A stretch of 64,000 nucleotides of DNA, from assembly GCF_009687865.1 (NCBI RefSeq), contig NZ_BLAE01000027.1:42852-106851 (forward strand), written 5' to 3'. The translations under genes and the position numbers were made by a program. Shown piece by piece: positions 43,613 through 53,392 of this stretch. Position 1 is the first letter of the stretch. Every line of letters starts with the position of its first letter. The stretch is from Acrocarpospora macrocephala. Lineage in GTDB: Bacteria > Actinomycetota > Actinomycetes > Streptosporangiales > Streptosporangiaceae. The notes under the pieces are model-generated. The model did no database searches and had not been told where the DNA came from. It was given only the letters and a program-made list of their open reading frames with translations.

Positions 43613-44374
43613 CGTGGTGGAGCAGCAGTTCCTTTCGGTTCGCGACCTCGACGTCGCCTACGCCAGCGGAGCACACGCCCTGCGGGGCGTGTCCATCGAG
43701 GTGGGCGCGGGGGAGCGAGTGGGAATCGTCGGAGCCAACGGCGCGGGCAAGACCACGGTGGCCCGGGCCGTGACGGGCCTGTCCGCTGTTTTCAGAGCCA
43801 CCGTGCGCCAGGGCAGGATCTCGCTGGCCGGCAAGGACACGACGCGGTGGCCGGCGTGGCGGGTGCTCGCCGCGGGGGTGGTCACCATCCCCGAGGGCCG
43901 TGGCGTGATCAGCAATATGACGGTCGAGGACAACCTGCGGCTCGTGCTCGCGGCGATACCCCGTAGGCGTCGCCCCGCCGTCACCGAGGCCTACACGATG
44001 TACCCGGTGCTCGGAGAGCGTCGCCGCGCCATGGCGGGACTGCTGTCCGGCGGCGAGCAGCAGATGCTGGCCGTCGCCCGCGCTCTCCTGGTCAGACCCC
44101 GCCTGATCGTCGCCGACGAGTTGTCCCTCGGACTCGCGCCGCGAATCGTCACGGAGATCCTCGACGGGTTGGCGGCGCGGGCGGCGAACGAGGGAACCGC
44201 CGTGCTCCTGATCGAGCAAGCGGTCGTGATGTCCCTGCGGTTCGTGGACCGCGCGTACGTGCTCGACCAGGGCACGGTCGTCGCCCAGGGGACCAGCGAC
44301 GAGCTGCGGCAGGCCGGCGACACGACGGCCCGCTACCTCGGGGTCGCGGACCTGAGCCGAGCGGAGGAACTGCT

Positions 44375-44378
<4 letters not shown>
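43602..44378 (+). CDS. ABC transporter ATPase (LivF-like)
   Basis: A 258-residue nucleotide-binding subunit: Walker A GANGAGKTT, signature LLSGGEQQMLAVARALL, Walker B PRLIVADELSLGLAP, and the switch His in TAVLLIEQAV region replaced by Gln as is normal for LivF. The LivF-specific VTIPEGRGVISNMTVEDNL is present. The start overlaps the permease by 11 bp, and the stop overlaps the LivG-like gene by 4 bp (GTGA). Confidence 0.93.
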
Positions 44379-45175
<797 letters not shown>

Positions 45176-45187
45176 AATCGAGGTTCT

Positions 45188-46792
45188 ATGTCCGACTTCC
45201 TGGACCGCACCCTGACCGGCATGCTGCGCAAGCAGGCGGAGGCGGCGCCCGAGAAGGTGGCCCTGACGATCGTCGGCGAGGATCTCACCTACGCCGACCT
45301 CGTACGCCGATCCGACGCCATGGCACGCGGCCTTCAGCAGCTCGGCGTCGGACATGGCTCCGTAGTCGCCGTGCTGGCGGAGAACTGCGCCGACCAGGTG
45401 GTCATCCAGTTCGCGACGGCCCGGCTGCGGGCCATCGAGGTGATGATCAACACCGCGTACCGTGGCGTGTTCCTGTCGCACCAGCTCCGGGTGAGCGGCG
45501 CCGAGGTGATCGTGGTCGATGACGCGCTGGTGCCGACCGTGCTGGAGATCCTCGGCGAGGTGCCCTCGCTCCGCCACCTCGTGGTGCGGGGTCACCAGAA
45601 GCCCGGCGTCCCCGGTGTGACGGTGAGCACCATCGCCGAGCTCCGGAACTGCGACGACGGGCCGCTGTCTCTGGTGGATCCCCGGTGGACCGACCCGTCG
45701 ACGATCACCTTCACGTCCGGCACGACCGGCCCTTCCAAGGGCGCCACGATGACCCAGAACTACCTGTGCAACTTCGCGGAGATCGAAGCGCAGATCTGGT
45801 ACCGAAGTCCCGAGGACACCTTCTACTCGTGCGGGCCGCTGTTCCACCTCGCGGCGAAGGGCATCGCCGTGCTGGGCGCGATGCGACGCGGCGTGCGCTG
45901 CGTCCAGGACGAGCGCCTGAGCGTTTCCGGGTTCTGGCGGCGGATCAGGGAGGAGAACTGCAACGCGACCCTCATGCTCGGCTCCGTGGCGATGCTGCTG
46001 TGGACCCGGGAGCCGTCCGACGACGAGGGCATCGACACCGTCGTGGGCGTGCCCGCGCCGCCTCCATCGCTGCAACCGGCGATGGAAGAACGCTGGAAAT
46101 GCAAGTTCGAGAGCGTGTACGGCCTGAGCGAGGCGGCCCCACTCTCGCGCACGGGCCCGGACATCCCGTTGCGACCGGGATCGTCGGGAAAGATCGTGCG
46201 GGAGTACTTCGACGTGCGCATCTTCGACGACAACGACTTCGAGCTGCCGCGCGGCGAGATCGGCGAGGTGGTCGTCCGGCCGATGCAGCCCCACTCGATC
46301 TTCGAGGGCTACTACGGCGAACCCGAGGCGACGGCCCACAAGTTCAGAAACCTGTGGTTCCACACCGGTGACCTGGGCCGCATCGACGAGAACGACTACT
46401 TCTACTTCGAGGACCGCAAGGACGACTATCTGCGGCGGCGCGGCGAGAACATCTCGTCGTACGAAGTGGAGACGGCGATCATTCGCCACCCGGCGGTGTT
46501 GCAGGTCGGTGTGGTGGGCGTACAGAGCGAGATGGCCGAGCAGGAGGTCAAGGCCAGCGTCGTGCTGAGGGACGGGGCGACCCTCGGCTACGAGGAGTTC
46601 ATCGAGCACTGCGTCGCGACCATGCCGTACTTCGCCGTCCCCCGGTACGTGGAGTTCGTCGGCGAACTGCCGTTCACGCCCAGCGGCAAGATGCAGAAGG
46701 AGAAGATCCGGGCGGCGGGCACGGCCGGATGCTGGGATCGGGAGCAGGCGGGGATCCGCCTCAGCGGGAAATCCCGAACGGTGACCGCATGA
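45188..46792 (+). CDS. AMP-forming acyl-CoA ligase (CaiC-like)
   Basis: A 534-residue ANL-family ligase, which makes acyl-CoA from an acid, ATP and CoA. Motifs: P-loop TFTSGTTGPSKGAT (about 180-193), YGLSEAAPLSRTG, HTGDLGRIDENDYFYFEDRKDD and the C-terminal catalytic Lys region PSGKMQKEKIR. The text around RRRGENISSYEVETAI is closest in feel to crotonobetaine/carnitine-CoA ligases (CaiC), and the next gene is a CaiB-type CoA transferase, but the substrate is not proven. ATGA overlap with the transferase. Confidence 0.9.
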   Translation: MSDFLDRTLTGMLRKQAEAAPEKVALTIVGEDLTYADLVRRSDAMARGLQQLGVGHGSVVAVLAENCADQVVIQFATARLRAIEVMINTAYRGVFLSHQLRVSGAEVIVVDDALVPTVLEILGEVPSLRHLVVRGHQKPGVPGVTVSTIAELRNCDDGPLSLVDPRWTDPSTITFTSGTTGPSKGATMTQNYLCNFAEIEAQIWYRSPEDTFYSCGPLFHLAAKGIAVLGAMRRGVRCVQDERLSVSGFWRRIREENCNATLMLGSVAMLLWTREPSDDEGIDTVVGVPAPPPSLQPAMEERWKCKFESVYGLSEAAPLSRTGPDIPLRPGSSGKIVREYFDVRIFDDNDFELPRGEIGEVVVRPMQPHSIFEGYYGEPEATAHKFRNLWFHTGDLGRIDENDYFYFEDRKDDYLRRRGENISSYEVETAIIRHPAVLQVGVVGVQSEMAEQEVKASVVLRDGATLGYEEFIEHCVATMPYFAVPRYVEFVGELPFTPSGKMQKEKIRAAGTAGCWDREQAGIRLSGKSRTVTA

Positions 46793-47952
46793 ACGGGCCC
46801 CTGGCAGGGTTGCGTGTCGTCGAGATCGGTTCGATCGGCCCCGGGCCGTTCTGCGCCATGATGCTCGCCGACATGGGCGCCGAGGTGATCCGCGTCGACC
46901 GCCTGGACGGCGGCGGACCGGTGGGGCCGAGCAGTGACCATGCGCACGAGCTGATGAATCGCGGTCGGCGTTCGGCCGGCGTCAACCTGAAGCACCCACG
47001 TGGTCCCGGTGTCGTGCTGCGCCTCGTCGAGCAGGCCGATGTGTTGATCGAGGGTTTTCGCCCGAGGGTCGCCGAACGCCTGGGGATCGGACCGGAGGTG
47101 TGTCTCGCCCGCAATCCTCGGCTGGTTTACGGCCGGATGACCGGCTACGGCCAGGAGGGTCCTGGTGCGGATACGGTCGGCCATGACCTCAACTACATCG
47201 CCGCCAACGGTGTGCTCAGCATGATCGGCCGGCGTGGGCAGCCGCCGACGCCACCGCTGAACCTCGTCGGCGATATCGGCGGAGGCGGTCTCATCCTGGC
47301 GTTCGGCCTGCTGGCCGCGCTGTTCGAAAGAACAGAGTCAGGTCGGGGTCAGGTCGTCGACGCGGCCATGGTGGACGGCGCCGCCGTACTGGCGACGCAG
47401 TTCTTCGGCTGGGTGCAGACCGGCGAATGGTCGCCCGATCGGGGCACCAACATGATCGACAGCGGCGCGCCCTACTACGACGTTTACGAGACCGCTGACG
47501 GCCGCTGGCTCAGCGTCGCCGCCGTCGAGCCGCGCTTCTACGCCGCCCTGCTGAAGCTGTTCGAACTCGACGCCGCGGACCTGCCCGACCGGGACGATCC
47601 GGCGACCTGGCCGGTGCTGAAGGAGACCTTCGCCGCCACCGTCAGGAGCCGCACGCGCGCGGAGTGGTGCACTCTGGCCGTCGGCCTGGACGCGTGCGTG
47701 GCCCCCGTCCTGGGCCCTGAGGAGGTGGAGGCGGACGAGCACCTCAGCGCCCGGGGCACCTTCGTCCGCGCGGACGGTGTTCTGCAGCCTGCCCCCGCGC
47801 CCCGGTTCAGCCGTACCCCGGCCCGGTTGACCCGGCCGCCCGCCCGCCCCGGCGAGCACACCGCCGAAGCGCTGGCCGACTGGGGGTTCTCCGCCGCCGA
47901 CGTCGCGGATCTGCAGGCAGACAAGGTCATCGGGAGAGGAAGAGACCAATGA
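46789..47952 (+). CDS. family III (CaiB/BaiF) CoA transferase
   Basis: A 387-residue enzyme that moves CoA between carboxylates, usually recycling CoA from product to incoming substrate, or an alpha-methylacyl-CoA racemase relative. Visible: LAGLRVVEIGSIGPGPFCAM and ADMGAEVIRVDR at the N-terminus, SAGVNLKHPRG, GYGQEGPGADTVGHDLNYIA (with the catalytic Asp of the family in the GHD segment) and PYYDVYETADGRWLSVAAVE. The start overlaps the ligase (ATGA) and the stop overlaps the P450 (ATGA). Confidence 0.93.
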   Translation: MNGPLAGLRVVEIGSIGPGPFCAMMLADMGAEVIRVDRLDGGGPVGPSSDHAHELMNRGRRSAGVNLKHPRGPGVVLRLVEQADVLIEGFRPRVAERLGIGPEVCLARNPRLVYGRMTGYGQEGPGADTVGHDLNYIAANGVLSMIGRRGQPPTPPLNLVGDIGGGGLILAFGLLAALFERTESGRGQVVDAAMVDGAAVLATQFFGWVQTGEWSPDRGTNMIDSGAPYYDVYETADGRWLSVAAVEPRFYAALLKLFELDAADLPDRDDPATWPVLKETFAATVRSRTRAEWCTLAVGLDACVAPVLGPEEVEADEHLSARGTFVRADGVLQPAPAPRFSRTPARLTRPPARPGEHTAEALADWGFSAADVADLQADKVIGRGRDQ

Positions 47953-49130
47953 GTGCTTTCGACGGCTTCGACCTCTACGACCCCGGCTACCTCGCCGACC
48001 CCGAGTCGATCTGGAAACCGATGCGGGACCGCTGCCCGGTGGCCCACACCGACAGTCGCGGCGGCGCGTGGATGCTCTCCCGGCACGGCGACATCTGCGC
48101 CGTCGCCCTCGACCCCGAGACGTTCTCGTCCCGAGCGGGCGAGGTCACCGGGCCGGTGCCGGCGCCCGGGCGGGAACTGAAGATCCCACCCGTCAGCTCC
48201 GACCCGCCGGACCACGCACGCGACCGCAAACTGCTGATGCCGCTGTTCAGCAAGGAGGCGGTCGCCGGGCTCGAACCGCTGACCCGGCGCACGGCGCGCG
48301 AGCTGGTGGCGTCGATCGTGACGTCCGGCGGGACGGTCGACGCGGTCGAGGAGTACGCCCGCGTGATCCCCGTCGTGGTGACCACGAAGATGCTCGACCT
48401 CCCCCCGGCCGACGAGGCGTTGTTCCGGCAGTGGACGCTCCGGATGCTCAAGGACGGCGCGCAGGATTACGCGATCAGGGCGGAGGCCGTCCGAGCCATC
48501 CAGGGCTACTTCAGGGACCGGCTGCGATCTTCGGCTTCGGGTGGAGTCATGGGCCACCTGCTCCGCAAGCGGGCCGAGGGCGAACCGCTGAGCGACGAGC
48601 GGATCGTCGGCATGTGCTTCCTCATGCTCATCGCCGGGATCGACACCACGTGGAGCGCCCTGGGCTCGGCGTTGTGGCACCTGGCCACCCACGCGGAGCA
48701 TCGACGCCTCCTGGCCCGCGGGCCCGAGCTCATCCCCAACGCCGTCGAGGAGTTCCTGCGCGTGTACGCCCCCGTCACCATCGGCAGGGTGGTCACCAGG
48801 GACGCCACGCTCGGCGGCCGCACCCTCCGCACCGGCGACCGGGTGGTGCTGCCGTGGGCTGCGGCCAACCTGGACCCCGCGGTCCACCCGGCGTCGGGCG
48901 AGGTGCACATCACGGCAGAACGCCCGCGTCACCTCGCGTTCGGGCTGGGCATCCACCGCTGCCTGGGCGCCCAGCTCGCCCAGATGGAACTGCGCGTCGC
49001 GCTCGAGGAGTGGCTCACCCGGATCCCGGAGTTCGATCTGGTGTCACCCGAGGTGTCCTGGAGCGGCGGCAACACCCGCGGTCCTGAGTCCCTCCTGGTC
49101 CGGATCCCGTCGTCCGCGGCCGTGCGATGA
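47949..49130 (+). CDS. cytochrome P450
   Basis: A 393-residue soluble P450 monooxygenase. The I-helix oxygen site is LIAGIDTTWSAL. The ExxR motif is EEFLRV. The heme loop is FGLGIHRCLG with Cys338 as iron ligand. It has no own redox partner inside the operon, but a single ferredoxin and ferredoxin reductase are encoded 10-11 kb further on in the cluster. It probably hydroxylates the imported acid or its CoA-derived intermediate. Both ends overlap neighbours by 4 bp. Confidence 0.94.
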   Translation: MSAFDGFDLYDPGYLADPESIWKPMRDRCPVAHTDSRGGAWMLSRHGDICAVALDPETFSSRAGEVTGPVPAPGRELKIPPVSSDPPDHARDRKLLMPLFSKEAVAGLEPLTRRTARELVASIVTSGGTVDAVEEYARVIPVVVTTKMLDLPPADEALFRQWTLRMLKDGAQDYAIRAEAVRAIQGYFRDRLRSSASGGVMGHLLRKRAEGEPLSDERIVGMCFLMLIAGIDTTWSALGSALWHLATHAEHRRLLARGPELIPNAVEEFLRVYAPVTIGRVVTRDATLGGRTLRTGDRVVLPWAAANLDPAVHPASGEVHITAERPRHLAFGLGIHRCLGAQLAQMELRVALEEWLTRIPEFDLVSPEVSWSGGNTRGPESLLVRIPSSAAVR

Positions 49131-49753
49131 GCGCTGCGGACGGCGTGCGCGAGCACTACAACCTGTGGCTCGGCCGGCGCCAGCCGCCCGGCACGGAGGA
49201 TCCCGACTTCACCCGGCTGGCCGACGCGGTCCGCAGGCTCCAGGACCAGTTCACCGCGTCCCGCCCGCCACCGGCGCTGGCGGCCCACTCGGCGGACACC
49301 ATCGAGGACCTGGTCGCCGCGCTGGCCGGGTACCAGGTCGGGGAGCCCGACCAGGTGGCCGGCCGCCAGTTCGCCGCGGTCGGGCGAGGCCAGACGTTCG
49401 TGCCACCGGTGGAGATCGACACGTTCGACGGCGACTCCGTCACGGCCCGGGTCTCCTTCGGACGGTTCTACCTGGGGAGCAACGGCGCAGTACACGGCGG
49501 GGCGATCTCGCTGCTGTTCGACGACCTGCTCGGCCAGGTGGCCAACGCGCCGGGGAAACCGCGCTCCCGGACGGCGTCGCTCAGCGTGGACTACCGGCGC
49601 GTCATTCCCCTCGAGACCGAGCTGACCGTCACCGCGCACACGAGCAGGGTCGAAGGGCGCAAGGTGTTCGTCAGCGGAGCCCTGCGATCCGACCGGCACC
49701 TGCTCGCCGAGGCGGAGGGCCTGTTCGTACGCCTCCTGGCCGACCAGCAGTAA
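49127..49753 (+). CDS. PaaI-like hotdog thioesterase
   Basis: A 208-residue protein. The N-terminal half (about 1-80) is helical; the C-terminal half is a hotdog domain with GRFYLGSNGAVHGGAISLLF, where Asn/His and the following helix form the thioesterase site, then GKPRSRTASLSVDYRRVIPL. This matches the PaaI/4HBT-type acyl-CoA thioesterases. It is the last gene of the importer-ligase-P450 operon and probably releases CoA from dead-end or product thioesters. Confidence 0.88.
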   Translation: MSAADGVREHYNLWLGRRQPPGTEDPDFTRLADAVRRLQDQFTASRPPPALAAHSADTIEDLVAALAGYQVGEPDQVAGRQFAAVGRGQTFVPPVEIDTFDGDSVTARVSFGRFYLGSNGAVHGGAISLLFDDLLGQVANAPGKPRSRTASLSVDYRRVIPLETELTVTAHTSRVEGRKVFVSGALRSDRHLLAEAEGLFVRLLADQQ

Positions 49754-49762
49754 CTGTGACGG

Positions 49763-49807
49763 TTGACACATCTGAATTCACAATGCAAGGCTGCACCCAC
49801 AGTACAA
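49763..49807 (+). promoter_or_regulatory. promoter and half-operator of the second ligase operon
   Basis: TTGACACA-n2-TGAA-n6-ATGCAA (49763-49788) repeats the promoter at 40376 block for block with identical spacing. CTGCACC-cac-AGTACAA (49791-49807) follows: a conserved AGTACAA with a degenerate partner 3 bp away. It is 10 bp (one turn) closer to the -35 than at 40424. Gene start follows at 49826. Confidence 0.6.
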
Positions 49808-49825
49808 AGAAGGAAGTGATGCCCG

Positions 49826-51784
49826 ATGGACGGCGATGTGCTGTGGACGCCGCCGGCGGACGCCAAGCAGCGGACCAGGATGGGTCAGCTGATGGAGCGC
49901 GTAGCCGAGCGCTACGGCGTCGACCTGGACACCTACGACGCCTTCTGGCAATGGTCGGTGGACAACGTCGGGACCTTCTACGCCGAGCTGGCCGAATTCG
50001 CCGGGGTCCGATTCGACACGCCTCCTGAGACCGTGCTCACGACCCTCCGGGTCCCTGACGCCGAATGGTTCGTCGGGGCCACCCTGAACTACGCCGAGCA
50101 CGTGTTCCGCGGCATGCCGGAGGGCACGGTCATCCGCGCCGTGTCGGAGGCGCGCGGCAACCACGACGTGACCGCCGACGAGCTGCGCGCCATGGTCGGG
50201 CGCATCCGCCGGGGCCTGGTCGAGATGGGGGTGGGCAAGGGAGACAGGGTCGCCGGCTACCTGCCGCACATCCCGGAGACGATCGCCGCCTTCCTCGCCG
50301 TGGCCAGCCTGGGCGCGATCTGGTCGGTGTGCCCGCCGGAGTTCGGCGTGAACAGCGTCGTGGACCGGCTCAGCCAGGTGGCGCCGAAGGTCGTCATCGC
50401 CGTCGACGGCTATCGCTTCGGCGGCAAGGACTTCGACCGTGGCGACCTGGTGCGCGAGATCCTGGCCGCGCTGCCGAGCGTGGAGACGGTGGTGTGGCTG
50501 CCGTACCTGCGACCCGACCGCCGGCCGGAGGGCATCAGGACGTGGGACGATGTCTTCGCCGAGCCCGGTGAGGTCGAGTTCGAGAGCGTCCCCTTCGACC
50601 ACCCGCTGTACGTACTGTTCACCTCCGGCACGACAGGCCTGCCCAAGGCGGTCCCCCATTCGCACGGCGGTCCGTTGCTGGAGCACCACAAGTGGCTGGG
50701 CCTGCACGCCGACGTCAGCCCCGGGGACCGGTTCTTCTGGTTCTCCACCACGGGCTGGGTGGTGTGGAACATCAGCATCTCCGCGCTGACGGCCGGCGCT
50801 TCCATCGTCGTGATGGACGGGAGCCCGACCCACGGCGGGCTCGACAAGCAGTGGCGGATGATCGGTGACCTCGGCATCACCCACTTCGGCGCGTCGACGG
50901 CGTTCGTACTGGCCTGCAAGGAAGCGGGCATGACGCCGGGCAAGGACTTCGACCTCGCGCCGATGCGGGTCGTGCTGGTCGGCGGATCGCCGTTCCCGCC
51001 CGAGGGCTGGGAATGGTTCTACCGCGAGGTCCGCGACGACATCCTGGTGGGCTGCTCCAGCGGAGGCACCGATGTGGCGGGGACGTTCATCGGGGGCTCC
51101 CCGTTGGTTCCGGTCCGGTCCGGGCGTCAAGCCTGCGTGTACCTCGGCGTCCGGGTCGAGGCGTGGGACGAGGCGGGCAAACCTGTCATCGGTGTGCCCG
51201 GCGAGCTCGTCGTGACGACACCGCTGCCGTCGATGCCCAAGGCGCTGTGGGGGGACGACGGGGCGACCCGGCTGCGGGAAACCTACTACCACAACTTCCC
51301 GGACGTCTGGGACCAGCAGGATTGGGCGATCTTCTACGAGGACGGCTCATGCGCGGTGATCGGCCGATCCGACGCCACCCTGAACAGAGCCGGGGTACGG
51401 CTCGGCCCCGCCGAGTACTACGCCGCGCTCGAACCGATGCCGGAGATCCATGAGAGCGTCGTGGTGCACGTCCAGACGCGCTCCAGCAAGGACGGCGAGC
51501 TCATGCTCTTCCTCGTCCTCGCGGACGGAGCCCGGCTCGACGAGTCTCTGGCAAAAAGGATCAAGGCCGAACTGGCCAGGCGACTGTCGCCGCGGCACGT
51601 GCCCGACGTCATCCAGGCCGTCCCGGACCTGCCCAAGACCCTCACAGGCAAGCGCCTGGAGGTCCCCATCCGCCGGATCCTGGAAGGCGCCGATCCGGAC
51701 ACAGTGACCAGTCGTGGCACCCTGGCCAACCCCGAGGCGCTCAGTCCGTTCGTGGAACTCGCCAGGCAGCGGGTAAGGACCTGA
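49826..51784 (+). CDS. acetoacetate-CoA ligase-like enzyme
   Basis: A 652-residue ANL-family ligase with the long acetyl/acetoacetyl-CoA synthetase architecture. N-terminal cap FWQWSVDNVGTFYAELAEFA and ATLNYAEHVF, P-loop LFTSGTTGLPKAVPHSHGG, WFSTTGWVVWNI, SSGGTDVAGTFIGG, YYHNFPDVWDQQDWAIFYED and the C-terminal lysine region LPKTLTGKRLEVPIRR. Activates acetoacetate or a similar short 3-keto acid with ATP. It would fit the end of a degradation pathway. First gene of a two-gene operon; ATG at 49826 with AAGAAGGAAG upstream. Confidence 0.9.
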   Translation: MDGDVLWTPPADAKQRTRMGQLMERVAERYGVDLDTYDAFWQWSVDNVGTFYAELAEFAGVRFDTPPETVLTTLRVPDAEWFVGATLNYAEHVFRGMPEGTVIRAVSEARGNHDVTADELRAMVGRIRRGLVEMGVGKGDRVAGYLPHIPETIAAFLAVASLGAIWSVCPPEFGVNSVVDRLSQVAPKVVIAVDGYRFGGKDFDRGDLVREILAALPSVETVVWLPYLRPDRRPEGIRTWDDVFAEPGEVEFESVPFDHPLYVLFTSGTTGLPKAVPHSHGGPLLEHHKWLGLHADVSPGDRFFWFSTTGWVVWNISISALTAGASIVVMDGSPTHGGLDKQWRMIGDLGITHFGASTAFVLACKEAGMTPGKDFDLAPMRVVLVGGSPFPPEGWEWFYREVRDDILVGCSSGGTDVAGTFIGGSPLVPVRSGRQACVYLGVRVEAWDEAGKPVIGVPGELVVTTPLPSMPKALWGDDGATRLRETYYHNFPDVWDQQDWAIFYEDGSCAVIGRSDATLNRAGVRLGPAEYYAALEPMPEIHESVVVHVQTRSSKDGELMLFLVLADGARLDESLAKRIKAELARRLSPRHVPDVIQAVPDLPKTLTGKRLEVPIRRILEGADPDTVTSRGTLANPEALSPFVELARQRVRT

Positions 51785-51788
51785 CCCG

Positions 51789-53345
51789 GTGGACCAACTC
51801 GGGTTCGAGCCCTTGACCCCCGTGGCTTTCATTCAGCGCTCGATGCACGTGTACGGCGAGAACATCGCGATCGTCGACGGCGACCGCACCTTCACCTACG
51901 AGCAGTTCGGGGCACGCAGCCTCGCGCTGACCGGCGTGCTCGCGGCGTACGGCGTGCAGCCGGGCGATCGGGTGGCCGCGCTGTGCACCAACAGCCACGT
52001 GATGCTCGAACTACATAACGCCGTCCCGATGCGCGGCGCCGTGCTCGTGCCGCTGAACATCCGGCTCGCCGTGGACGAGCTGGTGTACATCATCGATCAT
52101 TCCGGCGCGCGCCTGCTGGTCGCCACGGACGACCTGGCCGCCGTCGCGCGGGAGGTGTGCGAACGGACCGGCACCCGGCTGCTCGTCGCCGGCGAGACGC
52201 CGGACGAGTACGAATCCGCCCTGGCCGGCGCCGCGCCGGTGACGGTGCCCGTCGACGACGAACGGGCCCTGCTCGCCATCAACTACACCAGCGGCACGAC
52301 CGGACGGCCCAAGGGCGTGATGTACCACCACCGCGGCGCGTACCTGCAGGCGCTGGCGATGGCATTCCACGCGGGGCTCAGTCCGGACAGCCGGTACCTG
52401 TGGACGCTGCCGATGTTCCACTGCAACGGGTGGTGCTTCACCTGGGCGGTCACGGCGTCGGGCGGCACGCACGTCTGCCTGCGTACCGTGGATCCGGCGG
52501 TCATCTGGCGCCGGCTGCGTGCCGACGGCATCACCCATCTGAGCGGGGCGCCCGCGGTGCTGCGGCTCATCGCCGACGCCGACGGAGCGGCCGGGCCGCG
52601 GCTCGCGGCGACGGTCAGCGTCGGCACCGGCGGCGCTCCGCCCTCTCCGGCGCTCCTGCGGCGGTTCGAGGCGCTGAACATGTCGGTGCAGCATCTCTAC
52701 GGTCTCACCGAGACCTTCGGGCCCATCGTGGTGAACGACTGGCAGAGCCGGTGGGACACGGGCTCCCCGGAGACGGTGGCCAGGCTGAAGGCGCGGCAGG
52801 GCGTGGGGAACGTGATCGCCACGCCGGTCCGTGTCGTCGACGCCGAGGGACAGGACGTGCCGGCCGACGCCCGGACCTCGGGCGAGATCGCCGTGCGCGG
52901 CAACAACGTCATGCTCGGCTACTACCGGGACGCGGAGGCGACCGCCGCGGCGGTCCCGGACGGCTGGTTCCGGACCGGAGACCTCGCGGTCCGCCATCCC
53001 GACGGGTACATCGAGATCACCGACCGCCGCAAGGACGTGATCATCTCGGGCGGCGAGAACATCGCCTCCGTCGAGGTCGAGCGTGTCCTCGACGGCCATC
53101 CGGCGGTGCTCGAAAGCGCGGTCGTGGGGGTGCCGGACGAGCGCTGGGGCGAGGTACCGGTCGCCTACGTGAGCGTTCGTCCGGAATCCGCGGTGTCAGC
53201 CGAAGAGCTGGCGGCCTTCGTGCGTGCGCACCTGGCCGGGTTCAAGGTTCCGAAGGCCTTCGTCTTCGGCGAGATCCCCAAGACCTCGACCGGAAAGCTG
53301 CAGAAGCACCTCCTCCGAGGACGAGCACGCGATGATTTGCACTGA
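51789..53345 (+). CDS. AMP-forming acyl-CoA synthetase (AlkK/DmdB-like)
   Basis: A 518-residue ANL ligase of the medium-chain AlkK/DmdB type. Motifs: P-loop INYTSGTTGRPKGVMYHHRG, TLPMFHCNGWCFTW, LYGLTETFGP, FRTGDLAVRHPDGYIEITDRRKD and PKTSTGKLQKH. This group uses medium-chain, aromatic or methylthio-acids. It starts 4 bp after the acetoacetate-type ligase. Its last codons overlap the AGTACAA operator of the next operon. Confidence 0.9.
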   Translation: MDQLGFEPLTPVAFIQRSMHVYGENIAIVDGDRTFTYEQFGARSLALTGVLAAYGVQPGDRVAALCTNSHVMLELHNAVPMRGAVLVPLNIRLAVDELVYIIDHSGARLLVATDDLAAVAREVCERTGTRLLVAGETPDEYESALAGAAPVTVPVDDERALLAINYTSGTTGRPKGVMYHHRGAYLQALAMAFHAGLSPDSRYLWTLPMFHCNGWCFTWAVTASGGTHVCLRTVDPAVIWRRLRADGITHLSGAPAVLRLIADADGAAGPRLAATVSVGTGGAPPSPALLRRFEALNMSVQHLYGLTETFGPIVVNDWQSRWDTGSPETVARLKARQGVGNVIATPVRVVDAEGQDVPADARTSGEIAVRGNNVMLGYYRDAEATAAAVPDGWFRTGDLAVRHPDGYIEITDRRKDVIISGGENIASVEVERVLDGHPAVLESAVVGVPDERWGEVPVAYVSVRPESAVSAEELAAFVRAHLAGFKVPKAFVFGEIPKTSTGKLQKHLLRGRARDDLH

Positions 53346-53365
53346 CAGTACAAGTATTGTACTGT
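53337..53365 (+). promoter_or_regulatory. triple half-site operator before the CoA ligase operon
   Basis: TTGCACT-gac-AGTACAA-gta-TTGTACT: three alternating half-sites at uniform 10-bp spacing (53337-53343, 53347-53353, 53357-53363). The right pair extends to a perfect 21-bp palindrome ACAGTACAA-gta-TTGTACTGT (53345-53365). It is the best copy of the motif in the cluster and sits 27 bp before the preferred start codon. Confidence 0.8.
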
Positions 53366-53392
53366 GAATGAATGCATACGGTGGAGAGAAAC